Source of the DNA: Pseudomonas fluorescens | GTDB taxonomy: Bacteria > Pseudomonadota > Gammaproteobacteria > Pseudomonadales > Pseudomonadaceae | Direction: 5' to 3' | Assembly: GCF_902497625.1 (NCBI RefSeq) | Contig: NZ_CABVGX010000009.1 | Coordinates: forward strand, 1 to 64,000 | Length of the DNA stretch: 64,000 nucleotides | Part shown: positions 50,910 through 60,241 of the stretch, piece after piece | Layout of the letters: each line of letters opens with the position of its first letter | Numbering within the stretch: position 1 is the stretch's first letter | The notes under the pieces: generated by a model | Told to the model about the DNA's origin: nothing | What the model saw: the letters and a program-made list of their open reading frames with translations, nothing else | Database searches by the model: none | Program-made: the position numbers and the translations under genes

Positions 50910-52881
50910 AAATCTTCAACTTGAATTTCCTTTTAGCTGTCTGCTTTAATTCTCCATCGATAGGAGCACCTGAGCCGTCATCATCAATTAATGCCTGAAC
51001 ATAGGCCGAACATATTTCACGCTCGCGTTCATCTAACTGATTAACCTTTTCAGCAATATCAAGGTAAAGAGCAGCATCATAAAAAACAACGGCATCCAAG
51101 ACGTTTTTGATATTTTTCAGTATTTCAATTTCTCTGTAGCTATCATGCTTATCAACCAGTTCATCTATGAAAGAACGGAAATCCGTTTCAACATCTTGAA
51201 CCTCGGCGGCTTTAACTTTATCTTGATACTGTTGCGTTGCTTTAAACTCATCGACTTTATCTTTTATCATTTCATCGAATTCCTTTTTTAATCTTGGATG
51301 GTCGGTATAAGCAACAAACAATTCATTGTTGATATTTTTGAATTCCTCATTTTTTCCAGCAGGTGTTTTCTCAAAATCTACTCCAAAGCATATGCGGCAG
51401 GTGATAGAACTATGAGCAACACAGAGCATTTCTTGTGTGGCTTTACTCAATACATCACGCAAGATGTCTTGTGGTGTAGATTCGAACAATTTGTCTAACT
51501 CATCTATCAAGTCATCGTTCGCTGGTGCAGCCTGTTCTTGTTCAACCTGCCTTTTAGGCTCTGGCGGCTTCTCTGATGCGGGTTGAACGGGTGTAGGCAT
51601 GACAGGTGAAACAATGTCAGGTTCGACCGGTTTAGGATCTTCTACGGCTTTCTTTGCCTTCCATTTTTGAGCTTTTAATTCATAGTCTGCTTTTCTTTTT
51701 TCAAGCTCTTTCAAGTCTTGTTGAGTAGGTTTATATCCTGACAATGTGAAGCCTTTGTCTTCAAGATTCATCATTTTGAACTCCATCCACATTTTCTTTT
51801 TTGCGTAGTCTGGGCCATGAACATGTAACGGCCCCGGCTTCTTCATGTCAGTTGTTAGACGTTGAAGCCCAGCTTTTATACTGTCTTTTGATAGATCTTG
51901 AAATGTAACCTTCGAAGGGTCTCTGTGGTATTCGAAAGCCTTCTGGCTAGTAGAGTTTTTAAAAAAATGCTCAACGTTGCCACCGACTTCTTTGTGTGTG
52001 AAGTTTTTATCCAGAACGGTTTTATGTTTATATTTTTTAAGATAATCAACCTGCTCGTCTGTTGTGAGGTACAATGCCTCGTTATATCTTCGTGGCTTAT
52101 CTGAGTAGTGCTCCATCAAATCACTGAACTGATGCTTCTCTTTAAGTTTGTTTTTAAGTTTTGAATATTGAATGCCTAACTCACTGGCCTTGAATGTTTG
52201 GCCTTCTTTTTCTAATGAATAGGCCTTCTGTCCATTCGGGATAATATCAAAGCCTTGCTTGTGAAGATTAGCAAGGAAAGCAGTAGTTGTGAGTGCATCT
52301 TTAAAAGCAATTTCAATTTCTTCTTTGAATGCTTTCTTGTGGGATTTTATACCTCTGACTTCAAGAGCTTTTTCGTTGCTGCTCTCTGGTGGCTTTGTCT
52401 CTAAGTCAGGGTTTAAAGATTTTCTGTTAGTGACTTGAAATAGTCCGTGTTTCTTTTCGAGTTCGGTTAGCTTCTGCTCTATGGTGAGATAATCATCAAC
52501 CTGATTATATATTTTGTTGTTGAAGTCTCTGGGTGCCCAAATAAAGTGAACGTGGATTTGTTTAGTATCTGCATGAACAGCAAAAGCGTGCTCACGGTTT
52601 AAGCCGTGAGTATCTGAATAAAGTTCTTTTGCTATGGCAAGGGCTTGTTCGGGCGTGATTTTATCGGACGGGTCAAAAGATACCATTTCGTGAAAGCTGG
52701 TATTTTTCTGTTTTCCTTTACAAGATTTATCAATTTTCTTCGCTAAGAGCTCAATGAACTCTTGCGTCGTTCCGGTTTGAAGTCTGTTGCTATCTATGAG
52801 GATAGATTTTTTTAAACCATACCCGAGTGTGTTCTGTGTCTCTCCTTTGCTTTTCTGTGTGCTGAGTTTTTTCCTTATCAT
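50908..52881 (-). CDS. mobA: Relaxase MobA (MobP-type)
   Basis: A 657-residue relaxase that would nick oriT and lead the strand into a recipient. The N-terminal domain has the likely catalytic Tyr at 21 (TLGYGLKKS), SFHEMVSFDPSDKITPEQA (residues 62-80) and the metal-binding motif EHAFAVHADTKQIHVHF (residues 97-113). Residues about 370-480 are a Pro/Glu/Lys-rich linker (EPDIVSPVMPTPVQPASEKP), and the C-terminal part is helical, acidic, of unknown function; no primase motif is seen. It overlaps mobC by 4 bp. The symbol is by function. Confidence 0.88.
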   Translation of the reverse strand: MIRKKLSTQKSKGETQNTLGYGLKKSILIDSNRLQTGTTQEFIELLAKKIDKSCKGKQKNTSFHEMVSFDPSDKITPEQALAIAKELYSDTHGLNREHAFAVHADTKQIHVHFIWAPRDFNNKIYNQVDDYLTIEQKLTELEKKHGLFQVTNRKSLNPDLETKPPESSNEKALEVRGIKSHKKAFKEEIEIAFKDALTTTAFLANLHKQGFDIIPNGQKAYSLEKEGQTFKASELGIQYSKLKNKLKEKHQFSDLMEHYSDKPRRYNEALYLTTDEQVDYLKKYKHKTVLDKNFTHKEVGGNVEHFFKNSTSQKAFEYHRDPSKVTFQDLSKDSIKAGLQRLTTDMKKPGPLHVHGPDYAKKKMWMEFKMMNLEDKGFTLSGYKPTQQDLKELEKRKADYELKAQKWKAKKAVEDPKPVEPDIVSPVMPTPVQPASEKPPEPKRQVEQEQAAPANDDLIDELDKLFESTPQDILRDVLSKATQEMLCVAHSSITCRICFGVDFEKTPAGKNEEFKNINNELFVAYTDHPRLKKEFDEMIKDKVDEFKATQQYQDKVKAAEVQDVETDFRSFIDELVDKHDSYREIEILKNIKNVLDAVVFYDAALYLDIAEKVNQLDEREREICSAYVQALIDDDGSGAPIDGELKQTAKRKFKLKI

Positions 52882-53261
52882 ATTGTCCTTGTGGCTGTTG
52901 AGTTCAAAGTTATTTTCTCTTCGTGTTCAACCAGCTTTGAATAAAGTTGGTCAAATGATTTCTTAGCATTATTGAATATTTCAATGTTCCTCTCTACTAA
53001 ATCAAGTTTTCCCAGATTGATTGCTCTGGCCATCTGATTTAGGTTGTTGCCCATTTTATTTAATTCAGTTTCTACTTTATCAACATACTCAATAAACTTA
53101 TCATTTCTTATTTCTATAACATCACACCCATTAATCGCTAATTGTTCAATATACTTTGCTTGACTAGTGCTAAGCAAAATTGCATTAGCAATAATTTTGT
53201 CTTTTGCTTCTTTGGAAATCCTAACGTTAAACTGTTCTCCGCTTCTCTTATTTTTGCTCAT
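52878..53261 (-). CDS. mobC: Relaxosome accessory protein MobC
   Basis: A 127-residue protein with an N-terminal ribbon-helix-helix-like part (SGEQFNVRISKEAKDKIIAN) and the MobC signature GNNLNQMARAINLGK near residue 75-90. It bends and melts oriT for the relaxase. ATG 53261 is used because GAGG lies 6 nt upstream; a start 4 codons earlier lies within that site. It overlaps mobA by 4 bp. Confidence 0.88.
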   Translation of the reverse strand: MSKNKRSGEQFNVRISKEAKDKIIANAILLSTSQAKYIEQLAINGCDVIEIRNDKFIEYVDKVETELNKMGNNLNQMARAINLGKLDLVERNIEIFNNAKKSFDQLYSKLVEHEEKITLNSTATRTI

Positions 53262-53318
53262 ATACATCCTCATGGTTGGTTTATGTTTTTTCTTCTGTAA
53301 TGTCCGACGGCATTGCAG

Positions 53319-53369
53319 CTACCCGATTTTGCTTTTATATTTTCAAACGAAGTGTAGAAAATCGAGTAG
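53319..53369. other. Candidate oriT
   Basis: 12-bp inverted repeat CTACCCGATTTT / AAAATCGAGTAG (11 of 12 match, arms 53319-53330 and 53358-53369, 27-nt spacer) directly upstream of mobC, the usual oriT position. The nic site is not identifiable by eye. Confidence 0.5.
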
Positions 53370-53508
53370 GGAAGTAAGTGAAAAATGTCGAAGACTTTTG
53401 AGCGGTAGGATAAAAACGAAGTTTTTTCCTATACATTCCCATTGCTCGCCTTCTTTTTACTTGACCTCATATTATTATGCTAACTCAAGTTTAAGACTTT
53501 TCAAGAGT

Positions 53509-53598
53509 GTATAGGAACAATAGTTTTAGGTGGCTGTATAGGACGACGTATAGGGCACGGTATAGGAGTATGTATAGGAGATTAAAAAAGCCACCTAA
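53509..53598. repeat. 12-bp tandem repeats with GTATAGGA core
   Basis: GTATAGGA-type octamers start at 53509, 53536, 53548, 53560 and 53572; the last four are spaced exactly 12 bp. An inverted copy lies at 53427-53434. A perfect TTAGGTGGCT/AGCCACCTAA pair (53526-53535 and 53589-53598) frames the last four. Located just past the 3' end of the recombinase gene. On the minus strand the GCCTAATTAGG palindrome followed by six T near 53585-53603 may terminate the recombinase transcript. Confidence 0.75.
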
Positions 53599-53627
53599 TT
53601 AGGCAGCCTACTTTGATTATGATAGTA

Positions 53628-55382
53628 TCAATTAAAGTATTCGTTTAGATTGTTGATGCCAAACTCTTTAAGTGGGTTGTGTAGGCTAAACTGTTTCGCG
53701 ATGCGGTCAATTTCAAAACCATTCTGGAAAATCTTAGCAAACAAAGTTCTTTTGTTTTTGTCAAATTTGAATTTGAAAATTATATCATTGGCAACAAGAA
53801 ATTGATTTATTTTCAATCGTCCAATTTCTGTTTTGTATAGATCGATTATCTCGTTTTCCGAGTAAATACTAATTGTCGTTTTCTTTATGTTTATTTCAGT
53901 TTGTAGCTCTGCGAGGTTTTGCTCGATACCATTGATGATTGCTTCTGTTTTGCTAACTACCTCTAAGAATTCTTTCGGGATAACCCCACTGGTGAAACCA
54001 GCAAAAGACTTCATTAGGTTGCTTCTATAACTTTTCTGTTCAAGCAGGAGATTGTTAAGTTCGATAATTTTCTTATTATCTTTGGTTTGCATCTCTTTGT
54101 TGGACAGGAGCTTAATTAGCAATTCTCGAAAGTTTTCTACTCTTTCTTCTTGATCTACGTCTTCTTGTGTTGGGAGACGGTATTTCAACCCGCTTTCACG
54201 AGCAATCCATTCATACTGACGCTCAGGATTTGGGTCTTCCTTTTGCCATGGATGGACATCGAAGTCTTCATTTGTTGTTGACTGATATATTAGTTCAAGG
54301 AATAACCCGAACGCCAAGTCAAAACGAAAGCGTGGTTGGTCACATCCATTTTTCAATTCTTTGCGTGTGTAGCATTGAAAATACGGATAAACAACGCCCT
54401 TGGGGTTTGTTTGTTTTTCGAACAACATAGAAGCACCACAACAATCACATTTGATGCTGTGGCGGAATATGTTCAGGCTGCCAACACTTTGGTTGCCATA
54501 GCTCTTTCTGTGTGCTCTGTTCTTCATCGCCGCTATTGCTTCATCAAATAATTCATATGAAACAATTTGCGGATAGTAATTTTCAATATATCGTTCAAAG
54601 ACTTTCTTTTTGTTCTCGTCTCTTCTTTGAGCCATATATGCACCGAGGACATATTTCGTATCTATCAGGTGTTTTATATTTCTGTTTGACCATTGCCGTT
54701 TCGAGTAGGCGTTGAGTTTTTTAATTGACAGTGAAACGCCGACATATTTCAAGCTTTCAAAGAAGTCTCTTATTTCCTGAGCTTCTTCTTCCTCGATTTC
54801 AAAACAATTAGCCTCTTTGTTGTATCGAATCCCATACGGGGGATTATGTGCGTTAAAAATGACCTTTTCATCCTCGGCTAATTTTTTAGCTCTATTCCAT
54901 GCGGATTTTCTACGAATTGATTTTGTATTACTTTCCTCATATGCTCGCTTTGCAATAACACTTAAAAGGATATCTTGTTGTAAATCATCGATGCGGTTCG
55001 TTGCGTTAGGTTTTTCATATCGTTGACCATCAATCGTGGTTATTAAAATAACGCCTTTTTCAAGTATGCCGTTGACCAGCTCTTTTGCTTGTAGAAGTCT
55101 TTGGCGACTAAGCCGGTCAATACTCTCAACGAATATGTAATCACCCTCTTTGATATGCATGTCGCTTATCATATCAATGAGTTCTTTTAGTTTTCCTTTT
55201 CGTTTGTTGCTTCCATCGTGTGCAGATATGCCTGTATCCGAGTAGATATTCTCGGGCGGCAACTCAATACCTTGTTGCTTTGTAATGGCTTGGATTGAGG
55301 CCATTTGACGGTCTACGGAGTCCCTACCGGCTTCGCCTTGGGCCTTGGATGAGTAGCGGATATAAGCGTAGGCAGTAGGCAT
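53628..55382 (-). CDS. Large serine recombinase (integrase/excisionase of the island)
   Basis: A 584-residue serine recombinase. Resolvase domain about residues 1-150: YAYIRYSSKAQGEAGRD holds the nucleophile Ser11, and ESIDRLSRQRLLQAKELV carries the catalytic arginines. Recombinase domain follows (NPPYGIRYNKEANCFEIEEE), then a zinc ribbon (CDCCGASMLFEKQ, ... CYTRKELKNGCDQPRF) and a coiled-coil-like C-terminus. Start ATG 55382 (RBS CACAGGAAGC) is preferred over 55424. It lies about 20 bp after the stop of the truncated comM frame. No separate excision factor gene is seen. Confidence 0.93.
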   Translation of the reverse strand: MPTAYAYIRYSSKAQGEAGRDSVDRQMASIQAITKQQGIELPPENIYSDTGISAHDGSNKRKGKLKELIDMISDMHIKEGDYIFVESIDRLSRQRLLQAKELVNGILEKGVILITTIDGQRYEKPNATNRIDDLQQDILLSVIAKRAYEESNTKSIRRKSAWNRAKKLAEDEKVIFNAHNPPYGIRYNKEANCFEIEEEEAQEIRDFFESLKYVGVSLSIKKLNAYSKRQWSNRNIKHLIDTKYVLGAYMAQRRDENKKKVFERYIENYYPQIVSYELFDEAIAAMKNRAHRKSYGNQSVGSLNIFRHSIKCDCCGASMLFEKQTNPKGVVYPYFQCYTRKELKNGCDQPRFRFDLAFGLFLELIYQSTTNEDFDVHPWQKEDPNPERQYEWIARESGLKYRLPTQEDVDQEERVENFRELLIKLLSNKEMQTKDNKKIIELNNLLLEQKSYRSNLMKSFAGFTSGVIPKEFLEVVSKTEAIINGIEQNLAELQTEINIKKTTISIYSENEIIDLYKTEIGRLKINQFLVANDIIFKFKFDKNKRTLFAKIFQNGFEIDRIAKQFSLHNPLKEFGINNLNEYFN

Positions 55383-55402
55383 TCCGAGCTTCCTGTGGCG
55401 TT

Positions 55403-56389
55403 TTAGAAAGTGTGAGAATACCATCCACCGGTTTCGAGGGGCTCTCTCAACACCTCCAGCACCTTGCGATCAAACTCTGGCAGTTCATCGAGAAACAGCA
55501 CGCCGTGATGAGCGAGGGTGATTTCCCCGGGTTGGGGCCTTGACCCGCCACCCACCAGCGCCGGACCGGAGGCGGAGTGATGAGGTTGTCGAAAAGGACG
55601 CTGCGGCCAGTGGCTCAAAGGCACGCAACTGGAGACGGATTGAATGGCAGCGACTTCCAGCGCTTCATGTTCAGCCAGTGGCGGCAGTAACCCCGGCAAT
55701 CGACTCGCCAACAGTGTTTTTCCGGTGCCCGGCGGCCCGCTGAACAACAGGTTGTGAGCCCCCGCCGCCGCGATCAGCAATGCGCGTTTGGCGGAGATTT
55801 GGCCCTGCACTTCGTTCAAGTCGGGGTAGGGTTTGCTGGCGTACAGCAGGCCGTTGGAGACGTACGGCTCGACCGGCTTGTGACCGTTGAAGTGCGCGAC
55901 CGCTTCCAGCAGATGATCAACAGCAAATACCTTCAATCCTGACGCAAGGCAGGCCTCCTCGGCATTTGCGCGTGGCACCATCAGCGAACGACCGGCCTTG
56001 CGCGCCGCCAGTGCCGCCGGCAGCACTCCCCGCACGGCACGTACCGCGCCGGACAACGCCAGCTCCCCCAGGCACTCAATGTCATCGAGCGTCAGCGTTG
56101 GCACCTGCACACTGGCTGAAAGAATCCCCAGAGCAATCGCCAGATCAAAGCGTCCGCCATCCTTGGGTAAATCCGCAGGGGCCAGGTTCAACGTGATCCG
56201 CCGCGCCGGAAATTGCAGGCCGGAATTTATAATCGCACTGCGCACTCGATCCTTGCTTTCCTTCACCGCCGCTTCCGGCAAACCGACCATCGTCAGCGAT
56301 GGCAATCCGTTGGCCAGATGAACTTCAACGGTGACGGCAGGCGCATCCACGCCAGTCTGGGCGCGGCTGTGGACGATGGAGAGGGACAT
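55403..56389 (-). pseudogene. comM: comM (yifB) 5' fragment, truncated by the island
   Basis: Encodes about the first 321 residues of ComM, from [20 protein letters not shown] through the Walker [15 protein letters not shown] and Walker [12 protein letters not shown], ending in REPLETG, then seven island-encoded residues and a stop at 55403. Residues LETG / HIVIS are adjacent in the restored frame. Without the C-terminal arginine finger and sensor parts it should not be an active helicase. ATG 56389 has a normal promoter region upstream; ubiK is 200 bp away on the same strand. Confidence 0.94.
55428..55437. other. Island right junction (attachment core)
   Basis: CCGGTTTCGA; partner of the left core CCGGACTCGA. 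Island bases ACCATCCA precede it and comM bases GGGGCTCTC follow. The reconstructed attP would be a ACCATTC ... GGATGGT imperfect palindrome around the core, a usual shape for large serine recombinase sites. Confidence 0.75.
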
Positions 56390-56588
56390 GGTCGTTCCTT
56401 GAGCTGAAGAGCACCGCTTCCTGCGGTTTTTTCAAGAGTAGATGGAAGTTGAGGGTTTGGCGCGGCTGCGCAGTCAGCAAACTTTCGCAGGATGTTGCTA
56501 GCGCGCACGCCGCGTACATCAAAAGATCCCAGCCTGCGGCAGCTCCTGCCGGAAATTTTTGAGATGGCTCACCCGCCAGAGGTTGGTC

Positions 56589-56849
56589 TTACTCGCTCGG
56601 CGGAGTCAACCGCGCTTCCAGCTCAGCCACCTTGGCTTCCAGACTCTCCAGTCGCGCCCGGGTCCGCGCCAGTACAACCATCTGACTATCAAACTCTTCA
56701 CGGCTCACCAGATCCAGTTTGCTGAAACCACTTTGCAAAAGCGCCTTGAACTGACTTTCAATTTCGCTTTTCGGCAGTGGAGTGTCGCCGCTGAACAGGC
56801 GGGATGCGGTGCCGGTGAGGGCGTCGAGGAAGTCTTTGGGCGCGAGCAT
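56589..56849 (-). CDS. ubiK: UbiK accessory factor (BMFP, YqiC family)
   Basis: An 86-residue coiled-coil protein (MLAPKDFLDALTGTASRLFS; EFDSQMVVLARTRARLESLE) that assists aerobic ubiquinone synthesis in Gammaproteobacteria. ATG 56849 matches the family. Sits upstream of comM on the same strand and divergent from glnK. Confidence 0.88.
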   Translation of the reverse strand: MLAPKDFLDALTGTASRLFSGDTPLPKSEIESQFKALLQSGFSKLDLVSREEFDSQMVVLARTRARLESLEAKVAELEARLTPPSE

Positions 56850-57607
<758 letters not shown>

Positions 57608-57643
57608 GCCGCCACAAACCCCAACGCCCCAGGAGAAAACAAT

Positions 57644-58981
57644 ATGACTCTGCGTAAATTCGCAGGGCTAGGAGCCCTGTTGTCCCTCGTAATGCCCAGC
57701 CTGGCTATGGCGGCAGACGAAGTGGCGGCCCCAGTCCTCAATTCCGGCGATACTGCCTGGATGCTGACCTCGACAGCCCTCGTGCTGTTCATGACCATCC
57801 CCGGCCTCGCGCTGTTCTACGGCGGCATGGTGCGCTCCAAAAACATTCTTTCCGTGATGATGCAGTGCTTCGCCATTACCGGTCTGATCAGCATTCTGTG
57901 GGTCATTTATGGCTACAGCATCGCGTTCGACACGACCGGCATGGAGCAGGGCGTCGTCAACTTCAACTCGTTCTTCGGCGGCATGGGCAAGGCGTTCCTC
58001 GCCGGTGTCACGCCATCGAGCGTGACCGGTCCTGCGGCGCTGTTCCCTGAGGCGGTGTTCATCACCTTCCAGATGACCTTCGCCATTATCACCCCGGCAC
58101 TGATCGTCGGCGCCTTCGCCGAGCGGATGAAATTCTCCGCAATGCTGATCTTCATGACCATCTGGTTCACCCTGGTTTACGCGCCGATTGCGCACATGGT
58201 CTGGTCCGGTAATGGCGGCCTGATGTGGGATTGGGGTGTGCTCGATTTTGCTGGCGGCACCGTAGTGCACATCAACGCCGGTATTGCGGGTCTGGTGGCG
58301 TGCATCGTGCTCGGCAAGCGTAAGGGCTTCCCGACTACGCCGATGGCACCGCATAACCTCGGTTACACCCTGATGGGCGCGGCCATGCTGTGGGTCGGCT
58401 GGTTCGGCTTCAATGCCGGTTCCGCCGCAGCCGCCAACGGCACGGCCGGTATGGCGATGCTGGTTACGCAGATCGCAACTGCTGCTGCTGCTTTGGGCTG
58501 GATGTTTGCCGAGTGGGTCACTCACGGCAAACCAAGTGCACTGGGTATTGCCTCGGGCGTGGTCGCCGGTCTGGTTGCAATCACGCCGGCCGCCGGCACC
58601 GTGGGCCCGATGGGCGCGCTGGTGATCGGTCTGGCAGCGGGCGTCGTGTGCTTCTTCTGCGCCACCACCTTGAAGCGCAAACTCGGCTACGACGATTCGC
58701 TGGACGCCTTCGGTGTGCACGGTATCGGCGGTATTCTCGGTGCAATCCTCACCGGTGTTTTCGCAGCACCGTCGCTGGGTGGCTTCGGCACCGTGACCGA
58801 TATCGCCGCTCAAGTCTGGATTCAGTGCAAAGGCGTAGGCTTCACGGTCGTCTATACCGGTATTGTGACCTACATTATTCTCAAGGTACTGGACGCCGTC
58901 ATGGGTCTGCGTGTTACCGAAGAAGAAGAAGCAGTCGGCATCGATCTGTCCCTGCACAACGAACGCGGCTACAACCTGTGA
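57644..58981 (+). CDS. amtB: Ammonium transporter AmtB
   Basis: A 445-residue Amt/Rh channel with a cleavable signal (residues about 1-26, LSLVMPSLAMAADEVAA near the end) and 11 helices. The pore region includes YGGMVRSKNILSVMMQ and GFNAGSAAAANGTAGMAML; the twin histidines are in APHNLGYTLMGAAML and GVHGIGGILGAILTG. Operon with glnK. A strong terminator follows. Confidence 0.96.
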   Translation: MTLRKFAGLGALLSLVMPSLAMAADEVAAPVLNSGDTAWMLTSTALVLFMTIPGLALFYGGMVRSKNILSVMMQCFAITGLISILWVIYGYSIAFDTTGMEQGVVNFNSFFGGMGKAFLAGVTPSSVTGPAALFPEAVFITFQMTFAIITPALIVGAFAERMKFSAMLIFMTIWFTLVYAPIAHMVWSGNGGLMWDWGVLDFAGGTVVHINAGIAGLVACIVLGKRKGFPTTPMAPHNLGYTLMGAAMLWVGWFGFNAGSAAAANGTAGMAMLVTQIATAAAALGWMFAEWVTHGKPSALGIASGVVAGLVAITPAAGTVGPMGALVIGLAAGVVCFFCATTLKRKLGYDDSLDAFGVHGIGGILGAILTGVFAAPSLGGFGTVTDIAAQVWIQCKGVGFTVVYTGIVTYIILKVLDAVMGLRVTEEEEAVGIDLSLHNERGYNL

Positions 58982-58998
58982 CACACGGCTAAAAAATC

Positions 58999-59023
58999 TG
59001 CCCGGCTTGCCGGGCATTTTTTT
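58999..59023 (+). terminator. Intrinsic terminator after amtB
   Basis: Perfect TGCCCGGC/GCCGGGCA stem with a TT loop and seven T, 18 bp after the stop. Confidence 0.95.
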
Positions 59024-59194
59024 GTCCGGGATTTGTCTGTGAAGTCATAGCTGAAAGGTTTTTTCGGATACGTTGAGCAGCGTTTACGACAATGGTTTTT
59101 GTACGGGCAAAGGCTTACATGATTGAAGGATTATTAGGGCCTTTGTTTTTTCCCAGAGCGCGCTAGAATGCGCCCCGAACGTGCGGAGAACTGT

Positions 59195-59620
59195 ATGTGG
59201 CAACAGACTCTGATTACTCTGCGGGCAAGGCCCCGGGGCTTTCATCTGGTAACGGACGAGTTACTCGCCGGCTTGCCTGAACTCAAGGCATGCCGGATCG
59301 GTCTGTTGCATTTGTGGCTGCAGCATACCTCGGCGTCGTTGACCATCAACGAGAACGCCGATCCGGCGGTACGTCGCGACTTCGAACGATTTTTCAATCG
59401 GCTGATCCCACAAGGAACAGCCGGGTATGAGCATAACGACGAAGGCCTGGACGACCTCCCGGCGCACTTCAAGGCCAGCGTGCTTGGCTGTCAACTCAGT
59501 TTGCCGATTGCGGCAGGCCGACTGGCGCTGGGAACCTGGCAAGGCGTTTATCTGGGCGAGCATCGTGATCATGGCGGTGCCCGTAAAGTCCTCGCCACCT
59601 TGCACGGTGAAGGGGCATAA
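59195..59620 (+). CDS. YjbQ-family protein (UPF0047)
   Basis: A 141-residue YjbQ protein. [19 protein letters not shown] and [20 protein letters not shown] and [14 protein letters not shown] are family signatures (all fit under 20). Some members have thiamine phosphate synthase activity in genetic tests; here role is unproven. The ATG at 59195 ([17 protein letters not shown]) is used. Confidence 0.9.
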   Translation: MWQQTLITLRARPRGFHLVTDELLAGLPELKACRIGLLHLWLQHTSASLTINENADPAVRRDFERFFNRLIPQGTAGYEHNDEGLDDLPAHFKASVLGCQLSLPIAAGRLALGTWQGVYLGEHRDHGGARKVLATLHGEGA

Positions 59621-59722
59621 GCCGCTGGTTACCAGCGGTTGTAGAATTTTCTCCGGCAGCCGTCGACGGACGGCGAAGCTGGGCTATAACTAATCTGCTT
59701 TTCGCAAGTCATGAGGTAGAAC

Positions 59723-60043
59723 ATGAGCGACGATGATCTGGAAAACGACGAACTCGAAGTAGGCGACGACGAAACCGAGGAAGGTCTTGAAGCGGCAGCG
59801 GAAGACGTCGCCGAAGACGACGGCGGTGAAGCGCCCGCTCCGGCAGCCAAAGGCAAAGCCAAGGCTGCGGTGTCGATTGATGAGTTGCCGAGTGTCGAAG
59901 CCAAGAACAAGGAACGCGATGCCTTGGCAAGGGCCATGGAAGAGTTCCTGGCCAAAGGCGGCAAGGTGCAGGAAGTGGAGGCCAACGTGGTCGCCGATCC
60001 ACCCAAGAAGCCTGACAACAAGTACGGCAGCCGGCCTATCTAG
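59723..60043 (+). CDS. sutA: SutA, RNA-polymerase-binding stress regulator of pseudomonads
   Basis: A 106-residue protein with a strongly acidic N-terminus (MSDDDLENDELEVGDDETEE) and a basic helical C-terminus (LARAMEEFLAKGGKVQEVEA; PKKPDNKYGSRPI). This composition and the C-terminal sequence match SutA, which binds RNA polymerase and promotes gene expression in slow growth. Known only in Pseudomonas relatives, which supports the host call. Followed by an intrinsic terminator and a REP pair. Confidence 0.88.
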   Translation: MSDDDLENDELEVGDDETEEGLEAAAEDVAEDDGGEAPAPAAKGKAKAAVSIDELPSVEAKNKERDALARAMEEFLAKGGKVQEVEANVVADPPKKPDNKYGSRPI

Positions 60044-60066
60044 GCGATTGCCCTTGCTTGCTGAAG

Positions 60067-60092
60067 AAGCCCGCCGTCGCTGCGGGCTTTTT
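60067..60092 (+). terminator. Intrinsic terminator after sutA
   Basis: AAGCCCGC / GCGGGCTT stem with a short loop and T run. Confidence 0.9.
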
Positions 60093-60131
60093 CATGGGCG
60101 TGTACAAAAATGCAAAATCTGCGCTGATCAC

Positions 60132-60221
60132 TGTGGGAGCGAGCCTGCTCGCGACGAGTCAGTCACATTCAAAGTTGATGTCGGCTGGTCTCTCGCTTTC
60201 GCGAGCAGGCTCGCTCCCACA
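60132..60221. repeat. REP pair (inverted)
   Basis: TGTGGGAGCGAGCCTGCTCG and its complement about 40 nt apart, between the convergent sutA and HAD genes. Confidence 0.85.
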
Positions 60222-60241
60222 GGTACGGTGTTAACTCAAAT

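Larger units (their letters stand above)
47991..55427. mobile_element. Integrated mobilizable replicon in comM (serine-recombinase IME)
   Basis: About 7.4 kb, clearly AT-rich against the GC-rich flanks. Contents: small membrane protein, lipoprotein, about 1.2-kb origin region with seven iterons, replication initiator, relaxase MobA and MobC, candidate oriT and 12-bp repeats, and a large serine recombinase. The edges share CCGG-NN-TCGA (47991-48000 and 55428-55437) and excision at that core restores comM. No resistance, toxin-antitoxin or conjugation (mating-pair) genes are seen, so it needs a helper for transfer. Confidence 0.93.

Noticed and set aside
53509..53583. 12-bp repeats as CRISPR or simple satellite
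   Set aside because: Units are only 12 bp, no spacers; treated instead as a protein-binding array.
54167..54430. 87-codon frame opposite the serine recombinase
   Set aside because: Antisense to a clear gene; AT-rich shadow.
57668..59017. 449-codon open frame opposite amtB
   Set aside because: Shadow of a membrane protein gene; amino-acid composition (His, Arg, Gln rich) is typical of antisense frames.
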